Part shown: one piece after another, positions 18,421 through 27,673 of the stretch | Layout: every line of letters starts with the position of its first letter | How positions within the stretch are numbered: the first letter of the stretch is position 1 | NCBI RefSeq assembly: GCF_003003125.1 | Contig: NZ_PVTZ01000007.1 | Coordinates: 1-64,000 of the forward strand | Reading direction: 5' to 3' | From: Laceyella sediminis | GTDB lineage: Bacteria > Bacillota > Bacilli > Thermoactinomycetales > Thermoactinomycetaceae | DNA: 64,000 bases | Position numbers and translations under genes: made by a program | The notes under the pieces: model-generated | Seen by the model: only the letters and a program-made list of their open reading frames with translations | Databases searched by the model: none | What the model was told of the DNA's origin: nothing

Positions 18421-18670
18421 CAAATTATCAGCCAAAAAATACAAGATGCTCAAGAACGTATTGAAAAGTTACAAAATGAGATCCACACAGAAGAAGCAAA
18501 TACAAAAAGAAAGAAATGAATACGTCCCTAATATCAAAAATGTGTTATCTGCTTATCATGAAACAGATGACATTAAAAAAAATCGCCTCCTCAAGTCTGT
18601 ACTTGAGAAAGCGACCTATCTTAGAAAAAAAGCTGATGAGTCTAAAGTTGAACTGTTTCCTCGAATTTAA
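18421..18670 (+). pseudogene. C-terminal tail of a large serine recombinase
   Basis: A coiled-coil pattern (KIQDAQERIEKLQNEI) is followed, after a frame change near 18515, by YVPNIKNVL, LLKSVLEKATYLRKK and ELFPRI. That order and the final LFPRI/LYPKL end are typical of the C-termini of SpoIVCA- or phage-type large serine recombinases. The catalytic N-terminus is missing. It marks a former integration event beside the broken aldo/keto reductase. Confidence 0.55.
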
Positions 18671-19815
18671 CCCTCTTGTTTCTTCCCAAAGAAATGCTTC
18701 AATGCCTCATACACTTGCGCTTTTTCTCTAATCACAAAATAAGAGAACCGATCTTCTTTTACATGCCGGTAAGCGCTCATCAAGGTGCTGTTGCGGTTGT
18801 ACTGGTTTACTTCTCCGTAGCCAAAGAGATTGGATCGTTTAAGGATTTCCTTGACTAGTCCGACACACCGTTCGTTGTCGGAGCTGAGGTTATCCCCGTC
18901 GGAGAAGTGAAAGGGATAGATGTTGTAGCGGTCTGGGGGATAGTGGCTGTCGATGACTTCGAGGGCTTTGCGGTAAGCGGAGGAACAGATGGTTCCCCCG
19001 CTTTCCCCTTTGGTAAAAAAGGATTCTTCGCTCACGATTTTGGCTTCGGTGTGGTGTGCGATGAAGACGATCTCGACGTTTTCGTATTTGGTGCGGAGGA
19101 AACGAACCATCCAGAAAAAGAAGCTGCGGGCAATGTATTTTTCAAAGACGCCCATGGAGCCGGATGTGTCCATCATGGCGATGACGACAGCATTGGAGTG
19201 GGGTACGACGACGTCATCCCACGTTTTGAACCGCAGGTCGTCGTCATGGATGCGGATTTTTTTGCGACCCGTTATAGCATTTCGCTTGATGGCGGAGAGT
19301 AAGGTGCGGCGCTTGTCGATGTTGCCCATCAGGCCTTTTTTGCGGACGTCGTTGAACCGGATGTCGTCGGTGGTGATTTCTAGCTGTTCTTTGCGCTCGA
19401 GGTGGGGCAGCTCCATTTCGGCGAAGAGCATCCCTTCCAGCTCAGCGATGGAAATTTCTGCTTCATAATAATCCATGCCCGCTTGGTCACCAGCGCCTTG
19501 ACCTTTGCCTGGCCCGGCTTGGCCCGACGGCGAATCTTTGCCCAATACATCACCAACTTTGCTGTCGCCATTGCCTTGGCCGACGTGTTTACCTTTGTTG
19601 TAGTTGTAGCGAAAGCGATATTCTTCCATGGAGCGGATGGGGATTTTGATAATTTGTTGCCCGTCGGACATGATAATGCTTTCTTCGCTGACCAGGTCAG
19701 GCAGATTTTTACGGATGGCTTCTTTCACCTTCTCTTGGTGGCGTCGTTGGTCTTCATAACCCTTGCGGTGAAGCGACCAGTCTTCCTCTGACACGCTGAA
19801 ATGGGGGTGTGACAT
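18667..19815 (-). CDS. yhbH: YhbH family protein (UPF0229), stress/sporulation
   Basis: 382 residues, close to the 392 of B. subtilis YhbH. The N-terminus ([16 protein letters not shown]) and the basic GYNKG-like centre are conserved. A von Willebrand A-like domain follows, with the metal-binding-type motif MMDTSGSMG near residue 220. I chose the ATG at 19815, six bases after GGGAGGTG. It lies 59 bp downstream of prkA on the same strand, the standard prkA-yhbH arrangement. The usual third member, SpoVR, is not here. Its biochemical role is unknown. Confidence 0.92.
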   Translation of the reverse strand: MSHPHFSVSEEDWSLHRKGYEDQRRHQEKVKEAIRKNLPDLVSEESIIMSDGQQIIKIPIRSMEEYRFRYNYNKGKHVGQGNGDSKVGDVLGKDSPSGQAGPGKGQGAGDQAGMDYYEAEISIAELEGMLFAEMELPHLERKEQLEITTDDIRFNDVRKKGLMGNIDKRRTLLSAIKRNAITGRKKIRIHDDDLRFKTWDDVVVPHSNAVVIAMMDTSGSMGVFEKYIARSFFFWMVRFLRTKYENVEIVFIAHHTEAKIVSEESFFTKGESGGTICSSAYRKALEVIDSHYPPDRYNIYPFHFSDGDNLSSDNERCVGLVKEILKRSNLFGYGEVNQYNRNSTLMSAYRHVKEDRFSYFVIREKAQVYEALKHFFGKKQEG

Positions 19816-19874
19816 ATCTTTCACCTCCCGGATGGAGTCTGGGTGACAACAAGGGAGCCATTTGCAACACCAGC

Positions 19875-21773
19875 TTAGCGATTCAATAGGCTGCCTACAT
19901 AGCGAAGCAGCTCATTGGCGCTGGCCGGGGTATACCCGTAATCCTCTACCAGGCGATTGATCACCTCATTGATTTTTTTCAATTGGTTTTCATCTGGCGT
20001 CTTGGTGGTGGTAGTGATTTTTACTACGTCTTTCAAGTCGGCAAACAGCTTTTTCTGGATCGCTTCCCGCAGGCGAGGGTGGGTATTGTAGTCAAAACGC
20101 TTGCCTTTGCGGGCATAAGCGGAAATGCGGATGAGAATCTCTTCGCGGAATGCTTTTTTGGCGTTTTCAGAAATGCCGATTTGCTCTTCGATCGAGCGCA
20201 TCAGCTTTTCATCTGGCTCCAGCTCCTCTCCAGTGATCGGATCGCGGATCTTTTGCCAGTTGCAATATGCTTCGACATTGTCGAGATAATTGTCCATCAA
20301 GGTTTTAGCCGATTCTTCATAGGAGTAGACAAAGGCTTTTTGCACTTCTTTTTTGGCGATTTCATCATATTCTTTGCGGGCGATGGAAATGAAGTTGAGG
20401 AATTTTTCGCGTTGTTCGGGGGTGATGGACGGGTGTTGATCTAGCCCTTCCTTGAGGGAGCGCAAAATATCTAATGCTCCGACAAAGTTGGCTTCTGTCT
20501 TGATCAATGCGCTGGAGATACGGTTGATCACATAGCGAGGGTCGATTCCGTCCATGCCTTCGTCGAGATGCTCATTGCGCAGTTCCTCGATATCGATATC
20601 GGCCATGCCTTCGACCGATTCGCCATCATAGAGGCGCATCTTTTTGAGCAGGTCGACGCCTTGCTTCTTGGATTCTTTCAGGCGGGTCAGGACGGAGAAG
20701 ATAGCCGCAGCTCTAAGCGAATGTGGGGCGATGTGGATGTGGGCCAGATCGCTTTGCTGGATCAGTTTTTTGTAGATGTTCTCTTCTTGAGTGACACTTA
20801 AGTTATATGGCACCGGCATCACAATGATCCGTGATTGGAGCGCTTCGTTCTTTTTGTTGGCGATGAAGGCTTTGTACTCCGTCTCATTGGTATGGGCCAC
20901 AATCACTTCATCGGCGGAGATCAAGGCGAAGCGGCCTGCTTTGAAGTTCCCTTCTTGGGTCAGTGAAAGCAAATTCCACAAAAACTTCTCATCGCACTTC
21001 AACATCTCCTGGAACTCCATCAGTCCGCGGTTGGCTTTGTTCAGCTCTCCATCAAACCGGTAGGCGCGCGGGTCGGATTCGGAACCATACTCGGTGATGG
21101 TGGAGAAATCGATGCTACCGGTCAAGTCGGCGATGTCTTGCGATTTTGGGTCGGAGGGACTAAATGTGCCGATGCCGACGCGCTCATCTTCAGACAAGAG
21201 TACCCGCTCAATGATCACATCTTCGATGCGGCCTCCATATTCCTCTTGCAACCGGAAGCGGCAAGAAGGGCACAGATTGCCTTCAATGCGGACGCCAAAC
21301 TCTTGTTCAAATTCCGGACGAAGTTCACGCGGTATCAGGTTGAGCGGTTCTTCATGCATCGGGCATCCCTTAATGCCGTAAAGGGCGCCCTCATCGGTGC
21401 GCGAGTATTCTTCCAACCCCTTTTTGAGCAAAGTGACAATGGTAGACTTTCCGCCGCTGACAGGCCCCATCAACAGCAGAATCCGTTTGCGCACGTCTAA
21501 GCGGCGCGCGGCCGAGTGGAAATATTCTTCGACGAGGCGCTCAATGGCACGCTCCAGTCCGAATAATTCCTTGCTGAAGAAAAGGTATTTTTTATTCCCT
21601 TGCGAGTCGGTTTCAATACCGGCTTTGGCGATCATGTTATAAACGCGGGAATGCGCGGTTTGAGCTACTCGGGGATTTTTCTTTATGATATCCAGGTACT
21701 CGGCGAAGGTTCCTTCCCATTGAAGTTCTTTCTCACGGTTTCGATACTCGGCAATGCGCTTAAGAATGTCCAT
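19875..21773 (-). CDS. prkA: PrkA serine protein kinase / AAA-type ATPase
   Basis: 632 residues, the family length. It has an AAA-like nucleotide-binding domain with a Walker A variant GPVSGGKS (103-110), a zinc-like CPSC cluster (CPMHEE...LCPSCRFR) in the insert, and a C-terminal helical PrkA kinase domain. B. subtilis PrkA acts in early sporulation. Start supported by AGGAGG before the ATG. First gene of a probable prkA-yhbH operon. Confidence 0.95.
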   Translation of the reverse strand: MDILKRIAEYRNREKELQWEGTFAEYLDIIKKNPRVAQTAHSRVYNMIAKAGIETDSQGNKKYLFFSKELFGLERAIERLVEEYFHSAARRLDVRKRILLLMGPVSGGKSTIVTLLKKGLEEYSRTDEGALYGIKGCPMHEEPLNLIPRELRPEFEQEFGVRIEGNLCPSCRFRLQEEYGGRIEDVIIERVLLSEDERVGIGTFSPSDPKSQDIADLTGSIDFSTITEYGSESDPRAYRFDGELNKANRGLMEFQEMLKCDEKFLWNLLSLTQEGNFKAGRFALISADEVIVAHTNETEYKAFIANKKNEALQSRIIVMPVPYNLSVTQEENIYKKLIQQSDLAHIHIAPHSLRAAAIFSVLTRLKESKKQGVDLLKKMRLYDGESVEGMADIDIEELRNEHLDEGMDGIDPRYVINRISSALIKTEANFVGALDILRSLKEGLDQHPSITPEQREKFLNFISIARKEYDEIAKKEVQKAFVYSYEESAKTLMDNYLDNVEAYCNWQKIRDPITGEELEPDEKLMRSIEEQIGISENAKKAFREEILIRISAYARKGKRFDYNTHPRLREAIQKKLFADLKDVVKITTTTKTPDENQLKKINEVINRLVEDYGYTPASANELLRYVGSLLNR

Positions 21774-21963
21774 GGAAAGCCTCCTCTCCTTCGGTCAAGC
21801 GACCAAACAAGGTGTTTGATTTTTCTGAATAAAAATGCTCAAAAGATTTTCATTTTGATAGAGAATGAATGATAGAGAGTGAACGAGTAGATTTATAGCA
21901 TATATATGCTACAGATAGAAAGTTGTTACTTCTATTTTATCAAAAAATAAAGGAAAAAGATAG

Positions 21964-21994
21964 AAAAACCTTGGTGCAAAAACCAAGGTTTTTC
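21964..21994. terminator. Terminator of the HAD hydrolase gene
   Basis: AAAAACCTTGGT pairs with ACCAAGGTTTTT around a short loop; T-runs lie on both strands. It lies between the prkA promoter region and the HAD gene stop. Confidence 0.85.
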
Positions 21995-22009
21995 TACACT
22001 CACTAATGG

Positions 22010-22750
22010 TTATCTCACCTTCATTGCCTCCGCGGCAAACAACCCTTTGCCCTCGCGAATCGCCGACAACAGCTCGGCGGCGGTTCCTTCCATATCAAAA
22101 GGGTAAACGGGCTGGCCACGGTCGATGCGGTGTTGTCGTAGATAAAAGGTTTTCATCCCCACCGTGGAAGCGACCATATCCTCTTGCATATCATTGCCGA
22201 TCATGACGCATTCTTCCGGTTCTACACCCAAACAATTAGCCACTTCCAGATAATAGTAGGGTTGTGGTTTGCAAAAGTGCATCTCTTCATACACCGTCAC
22301 AAGCGAAAACGGCAAATCGTCTACCCCAGCCCAGCGCATCCGTTCCCAAATTGCTTCTTTGGGGAAAACCGGATTAGTAGCCACAGCCACTTTGTATCCC
22401 CGTCCCAATGCGGCCTGCACCACTTCGCGCATGAGCGGTTCCTGGCCGACATGGGATTGTAGTTTTGGGAATTCTTCACGATAAAACCGGTCAAACACAG
22501 GCCAAATCTCTTCTTTGCTCACCCCGGACACTTCCAGAAAAGCCCGCTCGAATACTTGCTCATTGGTCAGTTGTTCATCAATGTTTTTAATCATTTCTTC
22601 TGTGGCGTGCCAAATCATTTTCACCAACTTGTCCGGTGGAATGACATGGGCTACTTGTGGGGCCAAGGCACCCAAATACACTTTCACAAACGCTTCCGTA
22701 TCCATGGGAAGCAGTGTTCCATCCAGATCGAATAAGCACGCTTTAATCAT
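22010..22750 (-). CDS. HAD-superfamily hydrolase
   Basis: 246 residues. HAD motif I FDLDGTL (nucleophile Asp7), motif II in VAVATNP, motif III lysine in FCKPQP and motif IV IGNDMQED are all present, with a helical cap between about 20 and 95. It is probably a phosphatase of small phosphorylated metabolites; the substrate cannot be told from sequence. It lies alone, upstream of a terminator and about 80 bp downstream of trmL. Confidence 0.88.
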   Translation of the reverse strand: MIKACLFDLDGTLLPMDTEAFVKVYLGALAPQVAHVIPPDKLVKMIWHATEEMIKNIDEQLTNEQVFERAFLEVSGVSKEEIWPVFDRFYREEFPKLQSHVGQEPLMREVVQAALGRGYKVAVATNPVFPKEAIWERMRWAGVDDLPFSLVTVYEEMHFCKPQPYYYLEVANCLGVEPEECVMIGNDMQEDMVASTVGMKTFYLRQHRIDRGQPVYPFDMEGTAAELLSAIREGKGLFAAEAMKVR

Positions 22751-22829
22751 GCCTGTTCCCCTTCTCTCTACATTTATACTGATCGGTCAATTAAAGCGGC
22801 ACCCCTCCCCAGAAGGGGCGGCGACGCTC

Positions 22830-23294
22830 TTATTCAAGACCCGGGAAGCCGATTTGGCGCATTGCTTCATACACGACAATGGCGGCGGAGTTCGACAAGT
22901 TCAGTGAACGGGTCTGCGGCTTCATCGGAATCCGAATCAACGTCTCCGCATGGGCAGACAAGATGTCCGGGGCCAATCCTTTCGTCTCTTTGCCAAACAC
23001 AAAGAAGTCCCCTGGTTGGTACTGATGTTCGGTATACGTTTTTTTCGCCTTGGTCGTTGCGCAAAAAAAACGCCCGTCCGGGTATTTTTCTTTCAGTTGG
23101 GCAAATGAATCATGATGTTGAATATTTAAGTCATGCCAATAATCCAACCCGGCCCGCTTCAGTTTGGCATCATCAATCTTAAATCCCAATGGGTGCACCA
23201 AATGCAGTTGCACCCCCGTCACGGAACAGGTCCGGGCGATATTTCCTGTGTTTTGTGGAATTTCCGGTTCTACCAGCACAATATGAAACGGCAC
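22830..23294 (-). CDS. trmL: tRNA (cytidine(34)-2'-O)-methyltransferase TrmL
   Basis: 154 residues, the minimal SPOUT methyltransferase size. The signature EPEIPQNTGNIART is at the N-terminus, with GKETKGL near 100 and SLNLSN.AAIVVYE at the C-terminal knot. It methylates the wobble ribose of tRNA-Leu isoacceptors using AdoMet. Start is GTG at 23294 behind AAGGGATG. All knot motifs are present. Confidence 0.95.
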   Translation of the reverse strand: MPFHIVLVEPEIPQNTGNIARTCSVTGVQLHLVHPLGFKIDDAKLKRAGLDYWHDLNIQHHDSFAQLKEKYPDGRFFCATTKAKKTYTEHQYQPGDFFVFGKETKGLAPDILSAHAETLIRIPMKPQTRSLNLSNSAAIVVYEAMRQIGFPGLE

Positions 23295-23349
23295 AGCGAC
23301 ATCCCTTCCATCTATCTATGACTCGATCACGTTCTTATTTTACCGCAAC

Positions 23350-23826
23350 CTATTCAATATGTAAAAAAGCGTAGCGCGTCTTCGGAGTCCACGCATGAGA
23401 CGCCTTATAATCCCATGGGAAATGTTGCCTGCTAATGGTGCGGGCATTAACCAACGGACTACCGTCTTCGGCAAACGCGGTGATGATGGTGTTGTGATTC
23501 CACCGGCCATCTCCTTCCCAGTCGTAACAGATCACGTCCCCCAATTGCAACTGGCCGACATCCCCTACCTCCCGCGTCATTCCGGTCGGTCCGCCACGTT
23601 TCAAGAAGAGGCACAACGAATGGGCCACCGCCCACGAGTGACTCCAACTCGCCTGTCCGTTCCGCCCCCGCCGATACCACCAACCGCGGGCCATGGGTAA
23701 CCCTCCAGCTCGCAGGCATTGAGACACGAAATTGGTGCAATCGTCCGCAAACGCCCTGTAGTAAGGGTTGGGCCGACTCCAAAACGTTTCTGCATACTTC
23801 ACCGCGCGTGCCCGATCATAAGCCAT
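23350..23826 (-). CDS. Amidase-domain protein (amidase_6 type)
   Basis: 158 residues made of one putative amidase domain (PF12671). It contains YDR..AVKYAE, NPYYRAF.DDCTNFVSQCL.AGG.PM (likely catalytic Cys), W.HSWAVA and a later GDVICYDW and WNHNTII (likely catalytic His). Relatives are often secreted or wall-associated, but this copy has no signal peptide. It is likely a cysteine amidase or peptidase; the substrate is unknown. Start ATG is preceded by GGAGGAG. Confidence 0.85.
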   Translation of the reverse strand: MAYDRARAVKYAETFWSRPNPYYRAFADDCTNFVSQCLRAGGLPMARGWWYRRGRNGQASWSHSWAVAHSLCLFLKRGGPTGMTREVGDVGQLQLGDVICYDWEGDGRWNHNTIITAFAEDGSPLVNARTISRQHFPWDYKASHAWTPKTRYAFLHIE

Positions 23827-23914
23827 GTTCCCACTCCTCCCATCTTTACTAAACCCTTATGAGAAGGAGTGCACATCTATTACAAAAAGAAAAAGCAGCC
23901 TACGCTGCTCCACT

Positions 23915-24454
23915 TCAGTCCCTTTCGTTCGGCTTAAGCCAGCCTTCTAAAGTAAGCAAATATTCCTTGATATGGAGTCCACCACCATACCCTACCAGTG
24001 ACCCATTAGAACCGATCACCCGATGGCAAGGTATCACGATGGAAACGGGATTTTTATTGTTAGCCCCACCCACCGCGCGCACCGCCTTGGGAGCGCCAAT
24101 GCCCTGGGCCACCTCTTTATAACTGCGAACTTCCCCGTAAGGAATGGTGCGCAAATAACGCCAGACCAACTTTTGAAATGGCGTTCCATATAAATCAATC
24201 GGCAGGTCGAACTCGCGCCGTTCCCGTCTGAAATATTCCTCCAACTGGATGATGTAAGGTTGCAACTCGTGATCGTTCCGTTCCAATCTCGGATTAGGAA
24301 ACCAATTGTTCAACCACATCTGCAAGCCTCTTGTTGGCGAGTTTTTGCGGCTGAACATGATATGACACAAACCGTGGTGACTGGCTACCAAGGTTAGCGG
24401 CCCGATCGGACTGTCAATTTGACTCCAGACTATGCTCTGTGACCCAGGGGTCAT
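23915..24454 (-). CDS. ogt: Methylated-DNA--protein-cysteine methyltransferase (MGMT)
   Basis: 179 residues. The acceptor motif IPCHRVIG (Cys143) and the preceding RAVG.A...NP are intact. An N-terminal ribonuclease-H-like domain includes SPIGPL. It removes alkyl groups from O6-alkylguanine in a suicidal reaction. The ATG at 24454 follows AGGGAGGG; a further upstream ATG has no such site. Whether it is the Ogt- or DatA-like type cannot be fixed. Confidence 0.93.
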   Translation of the reverse strand: MTPGSQSIVWSQIDSPIGPLTLVASHHGLCHIMFSRKNSPTRGLQMWLNNWFPNPRLERNDHELQPYIIQLEEYFRRERREFDLPIDLYGTPFQKLVWRYLRTIPYGEVRSYKEVAQGIGAPKAVRAVGGANNKNPVSIVIPCHRVIGSNGSLVGYGGGLHIKEYLLTLEGWLKPNERD

Positions 24455-24979
24455 CAAAGGAACCCTCCCTATTTGCAAGTCTTTGTTATTTTACAATGAA
24501 ATTATGGCTTTAGCGAGACAAAATCCCACCGCAATCTACTGATTCCAATTAAATTAGACGTTACCAATGCATAGGAAGTTTCATTTTTTTCAAAACATGA
24601 ACAGTCAAGCTCCTTCTCTCTCCTCCCATCTATCTTACCTCTTTTCACCCCGGATTGGCACATGAATTCCTTAACGGAAGAAATTCTCATCCATACTGCG
24701 GGTACGTAAGCACTAATGAGGCAACTTGTCATTTCAGATGCTGACGCATCAAATGTTCACTCCGTCGCAAGGAGCCCATTTTCTATGGTTATCTGAATTT
24801 TTTGCCGTTTATCAACTCCTTGCTCTTTCAATCAGCCTTGTTGTGCTGTGCGTGTTCACCCACAAATCCACTATAATGAAAGAAAATGTTTCCCTTACAT
24901 CAAGAGAACCGCATCCCGCCACACAGGAAACCTTCTCTCACACGGATGATGAGACCATTACTGGAAAAAAGGTGATCGC
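24455..24979. other. Intergenic stretch upstream of coaA
   Basis: About 525 bp. A TATAAT hexamer at 24872-24877, some 100 bp before the coaA start, is the only regulatory-looking sequence I see; no good -35 is at standard spacing. Frames of 75-165 codons exist here but lack ribosome binding sites and recognisable features. Confidence 0.4.
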
Positions 24980-25891
24980 ATGTCAAATAAGGCCTTTTTC
25001 ACATTTGACCGGCAAAGCTTTCAACAGTGGTTGCCCGTATATACGGCATCCTCCCATTTGCCATCCGCTCCGCTCTCGTTGCTGGTTTCTGATGAAGAAA
25101 TGGCCGAGGTGTATCTTCCTCTCTCCCAATTGTTGTATCTACAACTCTCTCAAACGAGATCATCGCAACATATGTGGGAGAACTTCTTCCAGCACCCTTG
25201 GCCCAACATTCCTTATCTGATCGGCATCACGGGCAGCAGTGCTTCGGGCAAAAGCTCCTTCGCCCAAGTGTTGAAAGAGTTGTTCCACCGTTTTCCTGAA
25301 CAACCCCGTGTGGAGATTGTTTCGACGGACAGCTTTTTATTGCCCAACCGCATATTGCATGAGCGGGGCATCTTGGAGAAGAAAGGATTTCCTGAAAGTT
25401 ACGACTGGAAGCGGTTCCTCCAATTCATGTTAGATATGAAGACCGGCGCAGATGAAGTGGAAATTCCCGTCTATTCGCACCTTTTGTATGATCTTGTTCC
25501 CGATCAGGCGCAGTCCATTGCTGCACCAGACATTTTGCTGATTGAAGGCGTCAACTTGCTTCATCCACAAACAACCTTGTCCGCTACGCCGATCCAAAGT
25601 TTGTTTGATTTGCTCATCTATCTCGACGCTGAGCCGGAGCACTTGTTTCACTGGTTTATGAAACGATTTCAAGAGTTTCGGAATCTGGCGCGCAATGCGC
25701 CGCAATCATATTATTACGATTTGGCCCAGTTGCCTGATGAAGAAGCCCTGTCTATTGCCGAGCAAGCTTGGCAGGAGATTAATCTGCCCAACTTGCAAAC
25801 CTACATCTATCCCCAGCGTCATCGGGCCAAACTCATCATAAAAAAAGGTGCCAACCATCAAGTGGAAAAAATCTATTGGCGGACGTGGTGA
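24980..25891 (+). CDS. coaA: Type I pantothenate kinase
   Basis: 303 residues, close to bacterial CoaA. Walker A GSSASGKSS near 89, ST.SFLLPN, Y.HL.YD and the family's R.RA.LI end are present. It phosphorylates pantothenate, the first step of coenzyme A synthesis, in the cytoplasm. Start ATG follows AAAAAAGGTGATCGC. Monocistronic, with a hairpin after the stop. Confidence 0.95.
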   Translation: MSNKAFFTFDRQSFQQWLPVYTASSHLPSAPLSLLVSDEEMAEVYLPLSQLLYLQLSQTRSSQHMWENFFQHPWPNIPYLIGITGSSASGKSSFAQVLKELFHRFPEQPRVEIVSTDSFLLPNRILHERGILEKKGFPESYDWKRFLQFMLDMKTGADEVEIPVYSHLLYDLVPDQAQSIAAPDILLIEGVNLLHPQTTLSATPIQSLFDLLIYLDAEPEHLFHWFMKRFQEFRNLARNAPQSYYYDLAQLPDEEALSIAEQAWQEINLPNLQTYIYPQRHRAKLIIKKGANHQVEKIYWRTW

Positions 25892-25940
25892 AGAAGCATC
25901 CGTCTGCCAGATGAACCGGCGACAAATGCTATCTACACAA

Positions 25941-25979
25941 CAACCCCCCGCGGTCACATTGACGTCCCGCGGGGGGTTG
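25941..25979. terminator. GC-rich hairpin between coaA and queG
   Basis: CAACCCCCCGCGG (25941-25953) pairs with CCGCGGGGGGTTG (25967-25979). No strong T-run follows, but the stem is perfect and it lies between two converging stops. Confidence 0.65.
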
Positions 25980-25986
25980 AGTTCCT

Positions 25987-27123
25987 TTATGCGTTTTGCG
26001 CCATGTCCAATGCCTTGCCGATCTCATGCAGGACCTCCTGGTCCCCTTCTTTTTCCTGGGCTTTTTGCAATGCTTCCAGCACTTCTTTTCCCCCGATTTT
26101 CCCCAAAGCCCATGCGGCAGTACCCCGAATCACTGGGCGAGGGTCTTCTGCCAATAGCCGCACCAGATCGGGTATCGCCGTTTGATCCTTGAAATGGGCC
26201 AACGCGATGATAGCATTGCGTTGAATCGGTTTTTTGCCACGCCATGCCCCTGACATCCGTCCAAATCTCTCTTTAAACTCCCGATTGCTCATCTGGAGCA
26301 ACGGCTTTAACAGCGGCTTCACCTTTTCGGGGTCCGGCTGAAACGCAGTGTGATGGTCAAAGTAGCGCTTACGATTCTTCGGGCATACCGTTTGGCAGGT
26401 GTCACACCCGTACAAACGATTGCCTAGCTTACTCCGATATTCCTCCGCCAGAAAACCCTTGGTTTGGGTCAAATAGGCGATGCAGGCTTGCGCGTTCAAC
26501 TGCCCCGCCTGCACAATTGCCCCAGTGGGACAGGCATCGATGCAGATTGTGCAATCCCCACATTCATCCGTGGCCGGTGTGTCAGGTGGAAAGTACACAT
26601 CCGTAATCATTTCCCCCAGATACACCCATGAACCGAACTCCTTCGTGATGATGGATGTATTCTTTCCGCTCCATCCAATGCCAGCCCGCTCAGCGACCGC
26701 GCGATCTGACAAGGCTCCCGTATCCACCATCACTTGGGTTCGCGCATCAGGCACCAACTCTTGGAGATAAGCGGACAGCAAGGTCAGCTTCTCCCGCAGA
26801 ACATGATGGTAATCCTCCCCCCACGAGGCGCGGCAAAAGATGCCTCGATACGCACCCGCCTCCGAGCGGGGTGGATTCTTCAGCTTGGAGGGGTAGGCCA
26901 GTGCGATGGCGATGATCGATTTAGCCTCGGGCAACGACAGCTCAGGTCTAACCCGTTTCTCGATGTCCGGCTCTTCAAATCCCGATGCGTATCCCTTCTC
27001 CTGACTCTCTTTCAGCCGCTCCCGCAACGCGATAAATGGGTCGGCGGTGGTGAATCCGATTTTGTCGATGCCGATTTCTTTTGCTTTGGTGATAAGCTTC
27101 TGTTTCAATTCTGCACTGTTCAC
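25987..27123 (-). CDS. queG: Epoxyqueuosine reductase QueG
   Basis: 378 residues. The cobalamin-dependent catalytic domain ends in two ferredoxin clusters (CGDCTICIDACPTGAI and CDTCQTVCPKNRK), then HEAT-like repeats (IPDLVRLLAEDPRPVIRGTA..ALGKIGG). It performs the last step of queuosine synthesis on tRNA. GTG at 27123 is the likely start because AAGGAGGGG lies just before it; codons further upstream are not conserved. Both clusters are complete. Confidence 0.94.
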   Translation of the reverse strand: MNSAELKQKLITKAKEIGIDKIGFTTADPFIALRERLKESQEKGYASGFEEPDIEKRVRPELSLPEAKSIIAIALAYPSKLKNPPRSEAGAYRGIFCRASWGEDYHHVLREKLTLLSAYLQELVPDARTQVMVDTGALSDRAVAERAGIGWSGKNTSIITKEFGSWVYLGEMITDVYFPPDTPATDECGDCTICIDACPTGAIVQAGQLNAQACIAYLTQTKGFLAEEYRSKLGNRLYGCDTCQTVCPKNRKRYFDHHTAFQPDPEKVKPLLKPLLQMSNREFKERFGRMSGAWRGKKPIQRNAIIALAHFKDQTAIPDLVRLLAEDPRPVIRGTAAWALGKIGGKEVLEALQKAQEKEGDQEVLHEIGKALDMAQNA

Positions 27124-27241
27124 CCGGTTCCCCTCCTTTTTCTTAAATGTTGTTCCGCTTGGCGGCACCTGTCCCTTCCGTCGACAAATAGAGATGTTAT
27201 TATACCACGGCGATCTCCCTAGGCTCCTACCAGTTTCTCCC

Positions 27242-27673
27242 CTATCTTGGCACGGCCGCGCGGGCCAATTCATCACAGCGGTTGTTCAATTCGACATCGC
27301 TATGGCCTTTCACTTTGATAAACTCCACTTCATGCTCCTCGCACAAGGCCAACAACTCCTGCCACAGATCCTTGTTTTCAACTGGCTTTTTGCCTGCGGT
27401 CATCCAACCGTTCTTGATCCATTTGACATACCATTTTTGCTGAAAACAATTCACGATATAAGCACTGTCTGAATGCAATTTGACCCGGCATGGTTCCTTC
27501 AGCAGCTTGAGGGATTCAATGACGGCCATCAACTCCATCCGGTTGTTCGTCGTCTCCCGTTCCCCTCCGGAAATCTCCCGGCGGTGCTGCCCATACAAGA
27601 GCACCGCCGCCCATCCGCCCGGCCCCGGATTGTGTGAGCAGGCGCCGTCGGTATAGATGATCACTTCCTTCAT
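27242..27673 (-). CDS. rnhA: Ribonuclease HI
   Basis: 143 residues. The YTDGACSHNPGPGGWA start, the NNRMELMA glutamate, HSDS.YIVN and a late GH.DVE.NN.CDELA supply the D-E-D-(H)-D active site. It cleaves RNA in RNA-DNA hybrids. The gene overlaps the stop of the ABC-class ATPase by 4 bp, so the pair is one transcription unit. Confidence 0.95.
   Translation of the reverse strand: MKEVIIYTDGACSHNPGPGGWAAVLLYGQHRREISGGERETTNNRMELMAVIESLKLLKEPCRVKLHSDSAYIVNCFQQKWYVKWIKNGWMTAGKKPVENKDLWQELLALCEEHEVEFIKVKGHSDVELNNRCDELARAAVPR

Noticed and set aside
18667-21773. prkA-yhbH lacking spoVR as a novelty
   Set aside because: spoVR is often at another locus in Bacillales, so its absence here carries no information.
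22770-22830. GC-rich palindromic run after trmL as a terminator
   Set aside because: CCCCTCCCC/GGGG pairings are possible but no consistent stem followed by a T-run could be drawn.
24502-24732. Small minus-strand frame upstream of coaA
   Set aside because: No ribosome binding site, no recognisable composition, and no terminator after it.
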